A DNA stretch of 8,770 bases from Candidatus Pacearchaeota archaeon RBG_13_36_9 (GTDB taxonomy: Archaea; Nanobdellota; Nanobdellia; Pacearchaeales; GW2011-AR1): NCBI GenBank assembly GCA_001786395.1, contig MFWN01000069.1, forward strand, positions 1-8,770, in the 5' to 3' direction. The notes beneath the pieces were generated by a model. It did no database searches. It was not told where the DNA came from and saw nothing but the letters and a program-made list of their open reading frames with translations. Made by a program: the position numbers and the translations under genes. Every line of letters starts with the position of its first letter. The stretch's first letter is position 1. This document shows positions 1 through 7,100 of the stretch, piece by piece.

Positions 1-342
1 TACTCTACAAAGGACGCTAAAGAGAAAGAGGTAGTGGTGTTATTAGGGTATTCTTTAGAAGAGGATATTAACCAGGCTCTATCAAAGAAGCCTAAAAATT
101 ATGTTTCTTTTAGGAAAAATCTTATTTTTCCAGATATAGATTTAGTTATTCGGCCTAAAGAAATGAGGCCATCTAAAGGGCCGATTTATGCAATGGCTCA
201 GGCGCAAATGATAACTTTAGATAAATTAAATCCGGAGGTTAAAAGAGAAGATTTGGAGTTGGTATTAGAAGAGTATTCTGGATTAAGAGCTTATAGAAGT
301 GATAAATCATTTAATCCTTATCATAAACTAAACAAAATTTAG
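1..342 (+). CDS. Unrecognised protein, 3' part of a gene cut by the left edge
   Basis: The reading frame is open from base 1 to a TAG stop at 340-342 and gives at least 113 residues. I do not recognise the family. An internal GTG at 34 could be read as a start, but the frame continues upstream without a stop (Y-S-T-K-D-A-K-E-K-E) and no ribosome binding site has workable spacing, so a 5'-truncated gene is more likely. The visible part is charged, has no membrane segment or signal peptide, and looks cytosolic. It contains a basic and proline-containing stretch (IRPKEMRPSKGPIY), then an Ala/Met-rich stretch and an acidic helix (REDLELVLEEY). The next gene starts 12 bases after this stop and its Shine-Dalgarno sequence overlaps the stop codon, which points to co-transcription. 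Function unknown. Confidence 0.65.
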   Translation, partial: YSTKDAKEKEVVVLLGYSLEEDINQALSKKPKNYVSFRKNLIFPDIDLVIRPKEMRPSKGPIYAMAQAQMITLDKLNPEVKREDLELVLEEYSGLRAYRSDKSFNPYHKLNKI

Positions 343-345
343 GAG
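341..345 (+). promoter_or_regulatory. Shine-Dalgarno sequence for the small membrane protein gene
   Basis: AGGAG lies 9 bases before the ATG at 355 and overlaps the TAG stop of the preceding gene. It fixes the downstream start and suggests translational coupling inside an operon. The two divergent genes later in the window have no comparable site and look leaderless. Confidence 0.7.
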
Positions 346-354
346 AAAAATAAA

Positions 355-717
355 ATGAAACTTGAAAAAATAATAAAACAGATAAAGACAAAAGGAAATG
401 CCTTTTGCAATGGTCTTGGAGACATTCTTACTTTAGAGATGAATAGTTTCAGAAGATATGGGGCTTTTTTTGGATCTATTGCCCCCCCAATAATTTTTGG
501 TTATCTTGCAGCTTCGGGAAGTGGAATTCTCTCTCCAGAAATAGAAGAATATATTAAAAATGATTTTGGGAGACAATATGTTGCAGGAATGCTGGTGGCT
601 TTAACCAGTGCTCCCGGATTAACGGCTTGGTGCGGAATACCTATGGGAATAGTTGGATATACAATAGGTAAAGAAATGGATAATATGCTTAATCGATTTC
701 ATAGAGGTAATACATAA
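355..717 (+). CDS. Small predicted membrane protein of unknown function (120 aa)
   Basis: Complete gene from an ATG with a good AGGAG site to a TAA stop. The protein has a basic, amphipathic N-terminus (residues 1-18, many Lys/Ile), a first hydrophobic segment around residues 36-55 (containing Ala-Pro-Pro), a short acidic loop (about 60-72), and a long hydrophobic stretch around 75-104. The long stretch is rich in Gly, Ala and Pro and could form one long or two short helices. The tail is charged and basic. The Gly/Ala-rich membrane segments could pack tightly or oligomerise, but no family signature was recognised. It is the second gene of an apparent operon. A run of seven C residues at 482-488 falls inside the first membrane segment; the frame is intact across it. 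Function unknown. Confidence 0.75.
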   Translation: MKLEKIIKQIKTKGNAFCNGLGDILTLEMNSFRRYGAFFGSIAPPIIFGYLAASGSGILSPEIEEYIKNDFGRQYVAGMLVALTSAPGLTAWCGIPMGIVGYTIGKEMDNMLNRFHRGNT

Positions 718-806
718 ATACTGGCCCTGATTGATTTTATATAATAAGCATTTAAAAAGTCTATTTAAGAGAATGAATGAGCATTAGGAAAGAAAAATTA
801 TTACAG
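718..806. other. AT-rich intergenic region between convergent genes
   Basis: This short spacer follows the small membrane protein gene and ends at the inverted repeat by the polymerase stop. It contains a TATA-like box (736-743), two further AT-rich motifs (750-756, 763-767) and A-runs that read as U-runs on the minus strand (about 792-797 and 807-811). No tRNA-like fold or convincing coding frame was found. The only ORF is a 27-codon one at 777-860 that runs into the polymerase gene. Confidence 0.6.
736..743 (+). promoter_or_regulatory. Possible archaeal box A (TATA) in the intergenic region
   Basis: TTTATATA matches the classical archaeal box A. Initiation would be expected about 25 bases downstream, near 763-768. 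No real gene follows, only a 27-codon ORF at 777-860. If used, it would make a short transcript of about 85 nt ending at the hairpin at 807-849 and antisense to the polymerase 3' end. Such AT-rich motifs also occur by chance. Confidence 0.25.
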
Positions 807-849
807 AAAAAGCAGATATTTAAAACTCCCCTAGTTTCATCTGCTTTTT
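807..849. terminator. Hairpin at the polB stop codon, possible bidirectional terminator
   Basis: AAAAAGCAGAT at 807-817 and ATCTGCTTTTT at 839-849 form a perfect 11-bp inverted repeat with a 21-nt loop. Inside the loop AAACT (823-827) and AGTTT (833-837) can form a second 5-bp stem. On either strand the stem ends in a U-run: T6 at 845-850 on the plus strand, and T5 at 811-807 with another U-run at about 797-793 on the minus strand. It lies between two convergent genes and covers the polymerase stop codon (820-822). Archaeal termination mainly needs U-runs, so the role of the hairpin is inferred. Confidence 0.5.
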
Positions 850-3285
850 TCCGTCAATAATCTCTTTTAGGTTTATTCCGAAAACTTCAATTATGTTTTC
901 AACTGCCGGCAGAATCTGCCGCTCAAGGTAGTACTTTATGTTATACTCTCCTTTTTCATCCGGCAGCTTTACTTTCTCCCGCACCAGTTTCTTCTTTCCT
1001 TTTGTTTCTGCTATGAAATATTCCAGGAGCATGCCTAGGTCTATTGGAAGCCCTTTTTCTTTTATTTTTCTTGCAGCTATAACATGGGGAGTTATGGATT
1101 TATATTCATCCAGCGGCTTTTTTAATTGAGTGCGTATCATAATATCTTTTTTCTCAACTTCCCTGTTTTTTATTTTTTTTATTGTCTCTTTTATTATTTC
1201 CAGGGCTTTTTTTTCGTTTCCATCTTCTAAAATTGCCTGCAGGACTTTATTCTGAAGCGCTCTTGCAAGGTCGCACCAGTCTCTTCTTACTGTTTCAAAT
1301 CCTCTTATTTTTAATTTTCCTTGTTCGTCAATTAGGGCATATTTTTTCTTGGCTCCAAAATCTCCTGTTCTTTTTTTTACCCAGATTCCTCTTTTATAAA
1401 AATCCTCCAATTCTAATTCCATTATTCCTGGAAGTTCTGAATTAAGCTTTTCAAGAAAATCTGACGTTTGCTCTTTAGTTTTATTATTTAATGTAAATCC
1501 GCAAGAATCTGTATCTCCGAAGACTACCCCGTATCCTTGTTCACTTACTTTATCCATTGTCCATTTATTAAATTTCCTTACAAAGGCGAGCGTGGAAGCT
1601 GCCGCTTCTATTGAATAATACCTTGCTCCAAAAAACCCCATATATCCATAATAAGCGTTTGCCAGCAGCTTGTATGCATTGCTTCTTGCTTTTTTAATCG
1701 GATCTGGTTTTTCTCTAAGCTCTTTTTTATATTTTTTTCTTAGTTTTACAATTTCTCCAAGAAGGCTTGGGAAAAAACCCGGGTTTTTAGAAAAACAGAA
1801 TCTTTCTTTTTTTCCTTCTAACTCTAATTCAGGAGACTCATAGCAGTCTTCTTCTTTTTTTTCTAATAACGTAGTTTTGGAGAGATTGTAGGAAACCATA
1901 ATGCTAGCATGCATGCTTGTGAAATCGAAAATAGCAAGATTTTCGTACAATCCAGCAGTTGGCTGGAAGACAAAAGCCCCTTCGTATTTTTCCCTCTGCC
2001 TTCTTCTGCCTATTTCATCATGAAGTGGCCTTTTCTCTTCTATCTCGTTGTATTTCTCCAGGTTGTGAAGAATGTAAGATTCAACGATCTGGGACATTGA
2101 ACTTCTTGTTATCTCAAATAAGGGTTCTTGTATAATTTTTGAGAACTCCAGCATGTCGGGCCAGAGCTTTTCTGTAAGCTTATAAGTTAAAATAGAGTCC
2201 TGAAGATTGTATTCGAAAAATTCCTGCCAGTCCTGCTTCTTGTTTTTAACGTGCTCAAAAACATCAAAGTTTTTTTTGCCCTCTCCTAAAAGTTCAGAAG
2301 CCACGTCGTTTAATCCTAACGTTTCACTGGTTAGATACTGGCTATAAACAGATTCTATAAATCTGAAAATATCCAAATGTATTATGCCGCACAAGCTTGC
2401 ACTTGGTATCCTTCCTCTTGCAAAAGCTGGCTGCCTGTTATCCAGTCCCAGGGCCAGCCTTACCTTATTTTTTTCAGCCCGCGCCCTTAAATAGGGCATG
2501 TCAAAGCCGTCTGAAAAATAGCCTACAAGAATATCAGGAGACTCTTTTCTTACATATTCTACAAAAGCTTCGAGCATGCTTGCTTCATCTTTAAAGCATT
2601 CCACATACTCTTTGGATTTTTCACATTTTTTCCAGGAGAGGACTTTTTTGAAGTTTTTGCCGACCAAGGAAATCATTAACACTTCCCCTTTTCCTATGCC
2701 AAACTCCCCTGCTTCTATGTCAAAAGCAAGAATTTTTGGAGAAAACTGGATGTCTTCTGCTTCTTCTATTTTCTCTGCTTCGTAGCATTCATCCACATCA
2801 ATCCTGTCAATGCCTCCAAACTCCAGGGTTCCATTAAGAAGCCTTCCTTTTATTTTGTACCATCTAAGTGGGATTAGCTTGCTCTCTATTATGTATTTTG
2901 TTAGCAAAGGAACATCGTAGCCCCTTCTTGCTTCTATTTCTGGAAAATCCAAATTGTCTGCAACTTCGTGGGCATCTTTATAATTGCTGATAAAAATTTT
3001 TACAGCTTTTATTGGCTTTCCCAGGAAATTTTTATCGTGGATCTCTGTTTTTATGACTTTGGTTATTCTATTGGTACTTTTAATTTTTATTTTTTCAATA
3101 TCTTTTATTACTTCTTTTATTTGTTTTTCATTTATCTCTTTTTTGAGAATTGCCCAGAGGTAGGGATTGAATTTATCAATAATGCAGAGCCTTTTTCCTT
3201 TTTCATTTCTTCCGATTATTCTTAGATAGTTTTTACCTTCCCAGTCAAAATAGTCATAGTCCAGAGGAATAAAAAGAGTTTCCAT
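820..3285 (-). CDS. polB: DNA polymerase, family B (replicative/repair, 3'-5' proofreading)
   Basis: Full-length, intein-free 821-aa archaeal family B polymerase, which extends primed DNA and proofreads 3'-5'. The N-terminal domain (1-180) aligns with Pyrococcus PolB through FLGKPI (87-92). Exo I is D189-I-E191, Exo II has D262 in FD, and Exo III is Y359/D363, so the proofreading carboxylates are present. Polymerase motif A holds D454, motif B K539-LLANAYYG547, motif C G590-DTDS594, then a KKKY motif (646-649) and the thumb RRDW motif (667-670). The protein ends with Q815-M-K-L-G-E-F821, a PCNA-binding PIP motif at the same place as the Pyrococcus one. Oddities: motif A reads S-M-H-A-S-I where most relatives have S-L-Y-P-S-I, and the Exo II Asn is Phe257. 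The start is the ATG at 3283-3285, with a box A 25 nt upstream and no Shine-Dalgarno site, consistent with a leaderless mRNA. The family call is secure. Confidence 0.97.
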   Translation of the reverse strand: METLFIPLDYDYFDWEGKNYLRIIGRNEKGKRLCIIDKFNPYLWAILKKEINEKQIKEVIKDIEKIKIKSTNRITKVIKTEIHDKNFLGKPIKAVKIFISNYKDAHEVADNLDFPEIEARRGYDVPLLTKYIIESKLIPLRWYKIKGRLLNGTLEFGGIDRIDVDECYEAEKIEEAEDIQFSPKILAFDIEAGEFGIGKGEVLMISLVGKNFKKVLSWKKCEKSKEYVECFKDEASMLEAFVEYVRKESPDILVGYFSDGFDMPYLRARAEKNKVRLALGLDNRQPAFARGRIPSASLCGIIHLDIFRFIESVYSQYLTSETLGLNDVASELLGEGKKNFDVFEHVKNKKQDWQEFFEYNLQDSILTYKLTEKLWPDMLEFSKIIQEPLFEITRSSMSQIVESYILHNLEKYNEIEEKRPLHDEIGRRRQREKYEGAFVFQPTAGLYENLAIFDFTSMHASIMVSYNLSKTTLLEKKEEDCYESPELELEGKKERFCFSKNPGFFPSLLGEIVKLRKKYKKELREKPDPIKKARSNAYKLLANAYYGYMGFFGARYYSIEAAASTLAFVRKFNKWTMDKVSEQGYGVVFGDTDSCGFTLNNKTKEQTSDFLEKLNSELPGIMELELEDFYKRGIWVKKRTGDFGAKKKYALIDEQGKLKIRGFETVRRDWCDLARALQNKVLQAILEDGNEKKALEIIKETIKKIKNREVEKKDIMIRTQLKKPLDEYKSITPHVIAARKIKEKGLPIDLGMLLEYFIAETKGKKKLVREKVKLPDEKGEYNIKYYLERQILPAVENIIEVFGINLKEIIDGKKQMKLGEF

Positions 3286-3305
3286 GACTTAAAATGGGGA
3301 AAGAT

Positions 3306-3313
3306 TATTTAAA
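3306..3313. promoter_or_regulatory. Shared box A for divergent polB and lipoprotein genes
   Basis: The 49-bp spacer holds one strong TATA-like element: TATTTAAA on the plus strand, TTTAAATA on the minus strand. Its midpoint is about 24.5 nt from the polymerase ATG (3285) and 25.5 nt from the lipoprotein ATG (3335). That is the usual box A to start distance for leaderless archaeal transcripts, on both sides. The purine-rich GGGGAAAGA at 3296-3304 sits where a TFB recognition element would be for the rightward promoter. The leftward equivalent is pyrimidine-rich, so rightward initiation may be favoured. Confidence 0.5.
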
Positions 3314-3334
3314 GGTTGAGATTGTGCATTGGAT

Positions 3335-4162
3335 ATGGTTGAGGGAACTAAGGCAGTAAGCAGGAGGTTATTTTTAGGATTAGCTGGGGTGGTTTTAGCT
3401 GGATGCGCTGTTCCCCAAGCCAGAGTTGAGACTCCTGGATTTGAAGCGGGAGCTTACAATTATTTAACAGACGAATTCATAATAAGGGGGCTGCATAATC
3501 TTGGTTCCCCTTTATTTGATTTTAATGATAGGGAAGTTAGAGAAGCTTATGAAAGAGCAAGTGCCCAGAGAGGATTGATTTATGACAAGGATTTTGATGG
3601 GGCAGGTAAAATTGAGTTTGAGGTTGAAAGGCATCTTTATTTGCATGGAAATAAGACTTTGATTCTGCTTTCAGGGGCTGCGTTTCATATTTATGGTGCA
3701 GTAAGAACTTTGGAAAAGCTCAATACAGGATATATTTCTATAACTCCTAGGAAGATAAAATTTGGGGATGTTTTAGAAAGCAATAAAATCTTTAAATATC
3801 CAGCTGAATCTGAACTGGGCAAAGCGAGAGAGATGCTTGAAATACAGATGAGAAGAGCCAATGGAATTTCTGCAGAAATGGGATATGGAAATTTGTTTGG
3901 TTTTGTTGAAAAAGTATCTTCAGATAAAAAAGAAGCCGGGAATATAGCAGTAGGAATTGAAGAAACTGGCTTGCATAATCTTTATACTTCAGAATATACC
4001 GGCAGGGTTTATTCTGCTTTCGGAGATTTTTTAGAAAGATTTCATCCCAGAAGCATTTTATTTCTAAGAGAAAACATGTTTTTTTATGAGGACAAGGGAA
4101 GGGAAGATTTTTTTAAAAAAGCAAAAAAGCTCGGAATTTCAGTTGAGATTAGTGGATTTTAG
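3335..4162 (+). CDS. Predicted Tat-exported lipoprotein of unknown function (275 aa)
   Basis: The N-terminus has a twin-arginine export signal (S9-R-R-L-F-L14), a short hydrophobic core, and a lipobox V20-L-A-G-C24. The mature protein should therefore be folded in the cytoplasm, exported by Tat and lipid-anchored at C24 on the outer face of the membrane. The mature region (about 25-275) is a mixed alpha/beta domain with no family I can name. It includes a hydrophobic strand-helix segment (KTLILLSGAAFHIYGAV) and a late one (RSILFLRENMFFYED). I chose the ATG at 3335 because it lies 25 nt from box A. A TTG at 3329 would add two residues and has a weak GGTTGAG 8 nt upstream. The 3' end overlaps the convergent protease gene by 4 bp, and its last coding bases appear to serve as that gene's U-rich terminator. 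Confidence 0.85.
   Translation: MVEGTKAVSRRLFLGLAGVVLAGCAVPQARVETPGFEAGAYNYLTDEFIIRGLHNLGSPLFDFNDREVREAYERASAQRGLIYDKDFDGAGKIEFEVERHLYLHGNKTLILLSGAAFHIYGAVRTLEKLNTGYISITPRKIKFGDVLESNKIFKYPAESELGKAREMLEIQMRRANGISAEMGYGNLFGFVEKVSSDKKEAGNIAVGIEETGLHNLYTSEYTGRVYSAFGDFLERFHPRSILFLRENMFFYEDKGREDFFKKAKKLGISVEISGF
4115..4128 (-). terminator. U-rich terminator of the protease gene, inside the lipoprotein gene
   Basis: Reading leftward, 31-44 nt after the protease stop codon, the minus strand has two T6 runs (4128-4123 and 4120-4115) separated by GC. Oligo-U tracts are the known signal for archaeal RNA polymerase termination. They lie inside the lipoprotein coding region, where they encode Lys-rich sequence (KKAKK). 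Confidence 0.45.
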
Positions 4163-7100
4163 AAACCAAAGAAAGTTTTAATGAGCCTTACTAAAGACTC
4201 CCAAAATCCAACATTGAGGGAAGGAAGCGCGCCGGCTTCTATTTCCCAGGACCCTTCGTATTTTCTACTGTTATATTCCAGAACAGCATATACTCTGTAT
4301 AAACCATTTTGAGAAGCGCCTATTAAAGGAGGATTCCATTCAGTATCTAGTTTCATATAATTATTGGCAGGTATTGTCACCTGCTTGTTTACAACGATTC
4401 TTTCATCGACCCAAGAGCCTCCTGATTTTCTTTGTAAAATCATCTTTAAGTTTCCAGTGACTGCAAACGATTCCTTGTTTGTTATTTTTGACTCTCGTGT
4501 TCCTATTATGATTTTTCCCCAGTTGCTTTTTCCTGCAGAGGTAACCACCTGGAATAATCCTGATTGGGGTGCTCCATTTGGAACTACGCAGATTATTTTA
4601 TCATCTGACCAGCTTTGTGTTTGTGCTTCTACACCATTCTCAAAAATAACTTTTGAAGTGCTTTTTTCACCTCCGAAATGGTCTCCGTATATTGAGAAGG
4701 CTTGGCCAACTGGAACCATTGAAGGGGCCACGTAATCTATAACAGGAGAGTAGTAGAGCCTAGCAAGATAAATTTCTTCGCTTGAGTCTCCGCTTTTTTT
4801 GTCAACATAAACAATTGTACTTTCATAAATATCCTGATTTTTGCCTTTTCCTGAATCAGTAATCTTTGTTTTCTGTCCTACATCTACATCATACATCTGG
4901 ATATCGCTGTTTGGATTGAAAAAATCTGAACCCCGGTATTCCCATGTAATAACTTTATCGTATATTTTAGGGTCTGTGGCTCCGCTAGTGTCTGCATTTA
5001 TAGTGATATCAGAGCCATTTGCCAGATTGGATAGCTTCAGGCTTTTTGAATTAAAGTCACCTTCTGCTACATAAACAATTAGGTTGTTATATGCAGAGGC
5101 ATCAGAAGGAGTCATGACTCCGAATATGTCTTCAATTAACACTCCTTCGCTTCTTTTGGTGGTAAGATTATATCCAAAAATACCAGAAGGGATTCCTAGC
5201 GTAATCCCGTATAATCCCAGGTCTTCGTATACTGAAGGGTTTTCTGAGAAGATATCATCTACAATAGTGCCTTTTTGCTGTTTTGTCAGGTCGTAATATT
5301 TTATTTCCTCTGGAAACCCGGTTTTGTAGATGACTTTATCCTTATAGATGTCAACTTCTTCCATATCCTGCATTCCTGCAGAGTCCAGCAAGACTTTTTG
5401 TTTGGTAGCTGCATCATACTTGTAGAGACTGGATGTTTCTGCCCATACAATATTATCTCCATAGACTTCTGGATAGTTTGCATTAGTGGCAGAGGGGATA
5501 GTTGTTTTTTGGCCAGTAGAAATATCATACAAGATTATTCCGTTCTCTTTCCAGACTATTTTATCCTTATATATCGATGGATTGTCCTGGTTAATTGCAT
5601 CGTTGGTAATTTTAGTTTTCTCTATGTATAATGTTAGGAAGGTTATATTATGAGAAGCACTAAACTGGTTGTCAGCTGCTGTAAATGTTGTTAGGTAGCT
5701 GCCTTTATTGGCTATTGATGGGCTCCACGAGAAAGTGTTTGTTATGGTGCTGAAAGATGCTCCCGGAGGGAGATTCTTGGCGGAGTAGGTCAGCTTCCCC
5801 CATGGAGAGGATGGGTCGTCTGGGTCAGTCGCCTCTATTTTCATTTCAATCGACTTGCCTATTTCGACGATTCTTTTGCTAGGCATTTTTGCGAATGTTG
5901 GCGGCTGATTTATATTGTCAATCTTGACTCCAACGTATTTCCTTATGCTCTTGCCGTCTTTAGTAAATACTTGTACAGTCAAGAGAGTTTCTCCTTCTGG
6001 AGCTGTTGTTGTGTCCCATGTGCTAAGAATCCCATTATCTACAGGTGACGTGGAAGATTTGATTAGAACAGGGGGACTTGGAATGCTTTGAGGAGTGTAA
6101 TATACCTCATATTTATCAAAGTCAGTCTTGGCAGAAGCAGAGCCTATTATATTTACTGTCCCTTTTATATAACTGTTCTCAGCAGGGGATGTTATTTCTA
6201 TCTTTATATCTCCAACAGCTGCTTTTACTGACCAAAGCCCATTTATCCTTCCGTATCCAAAATAAGGGTCTTTTCCGGGGTTTCCCAAATCATCTGCAAA
6301 ATTACGTATAAAATCTCTTACCTGCTCAAAGGTAAAATCAGGATTTACAGACAAAATGAGCGCAGCAAGTCCTGCAACATGGGGGGTTGCCATTGATGTT
6401 CCTTGCGCAGTTGTGTATCCAGTGCCGACTTTTTTGCCCATGGAGGTGCCAGCGGCCTGTACTGAAAGTATGTCTGTGCACCCCGGAGCAGCCACGTCAA
6501 TTGCATCTCCATAATTTGAAAAGCTGCATTTTTCGTCTTTTTCAGATGATGCCGCAACTGCAATTGTGTAATTTTTGTTTGCAGGAGAATAATCTTTTAC
6601 ATCTTTGTTGTCGTTTCCTGCTGCAAAAACAACAATAGCTCCTTTGCTGTAGGCATAAAAAGAAGCTTCTTCTGCTGCAGGGTCTGAGCCTCCATTACCA
6701 CTTCCCCCAGGCCCCCAGCTGTTGCTTATGACTCTTGCTCCATTATCAACAGCATACCTTATCCCTTTCCCAAGTTGTTCGGTTGTTCCGCTTCCACCAG
6801 AGTTCAGGCCTTTTACTGCTATTAGTCTTGCTTTTGGAGCCATTCCAATTATCCCCTTTGCGTTGTTCCCAACTGCAGCAATAGTCCCAGAGCAGTGAGA
6901 GCCGTGGCCGTGGTCATCTTTTGGATCGTTGTCGTTATTTGAAAAATCCCAGCCATAGATATCGTCAATAAAACCATTTTTGTCATCATCTATACCGTTT
7001 CCGGCTATCTCATCCTGGTTTTTCCACATATTATCTTTTAGGTCTTCGTGAGTATAATCAATGCCAGTATCTACAACTGCAACTATTATACTCTGACCTT

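Noticed and set aside
34..342. GTG at 34 as the true start of the first gene
   Set aside because: The frame is open upstream to base 1 and no Shine-Dalgarno or box A is at a workable distance. A gene truncated by the window edge is the simpler reading.
482..488. Run of seven C as a frameshift or phase-variation site
   Set aside because: The gene is intact through it and the run is short. Variation cannot be judged from one sequence.
777..860. 27-codon ORF after the intergenic TATA box
   Set aside because: Too short, basic, lacking a ribosome binding site, and overlapping the hairpin and the polymerase end. Not supported as a gene.
1909..1917. GCATGCATGC palindromic stretch as a regulatory site
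   Set aside because: It lies in the middle of the polymerase gene and simply encodes Ser-Met-His-Ala in motif A.
2968..3225. 85-codon plus-strand ORF, very rich in Phe/Tyr, resembling a membrane protein
   Set aside because: It is opposite the Lys/Glu-rich N-terminal domain of the polymerase, and antisense AAA/GAA codons give TTT/TTC. No promoter or ribosome site.
3329..3334. TTG at 3329 as the lipoprotein start
   Set aside because: It adds only two residues. The ATG at 3335 is a better codon and sits at the expected distance from box A. The weak GGTTGAG upstream keeps it as an alternative.
4364..4735. 123-codon plus-strand ORF opposite the protease C-terminal domains
   Set aside because: The minus-strand frame encodes recognisable IPT/TIG and beta domains. 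The plus-strand translation has no domain and no upstream start signal.
5301..5528. Minus-strand 75-codon ORF within the protease gene
   Set aside because: It is an out-of-frame reading of the propeller region, with no separate start signal or domain.
5275..5631. 118-codon plus-strand ORF, rich in Phe/Ile and hydrophobic
   Set aside because: It is the shadow of the beta-propeller repeats. Apparent membrane segments arise from antisense of Lys/Asp/Glu-rich codons.
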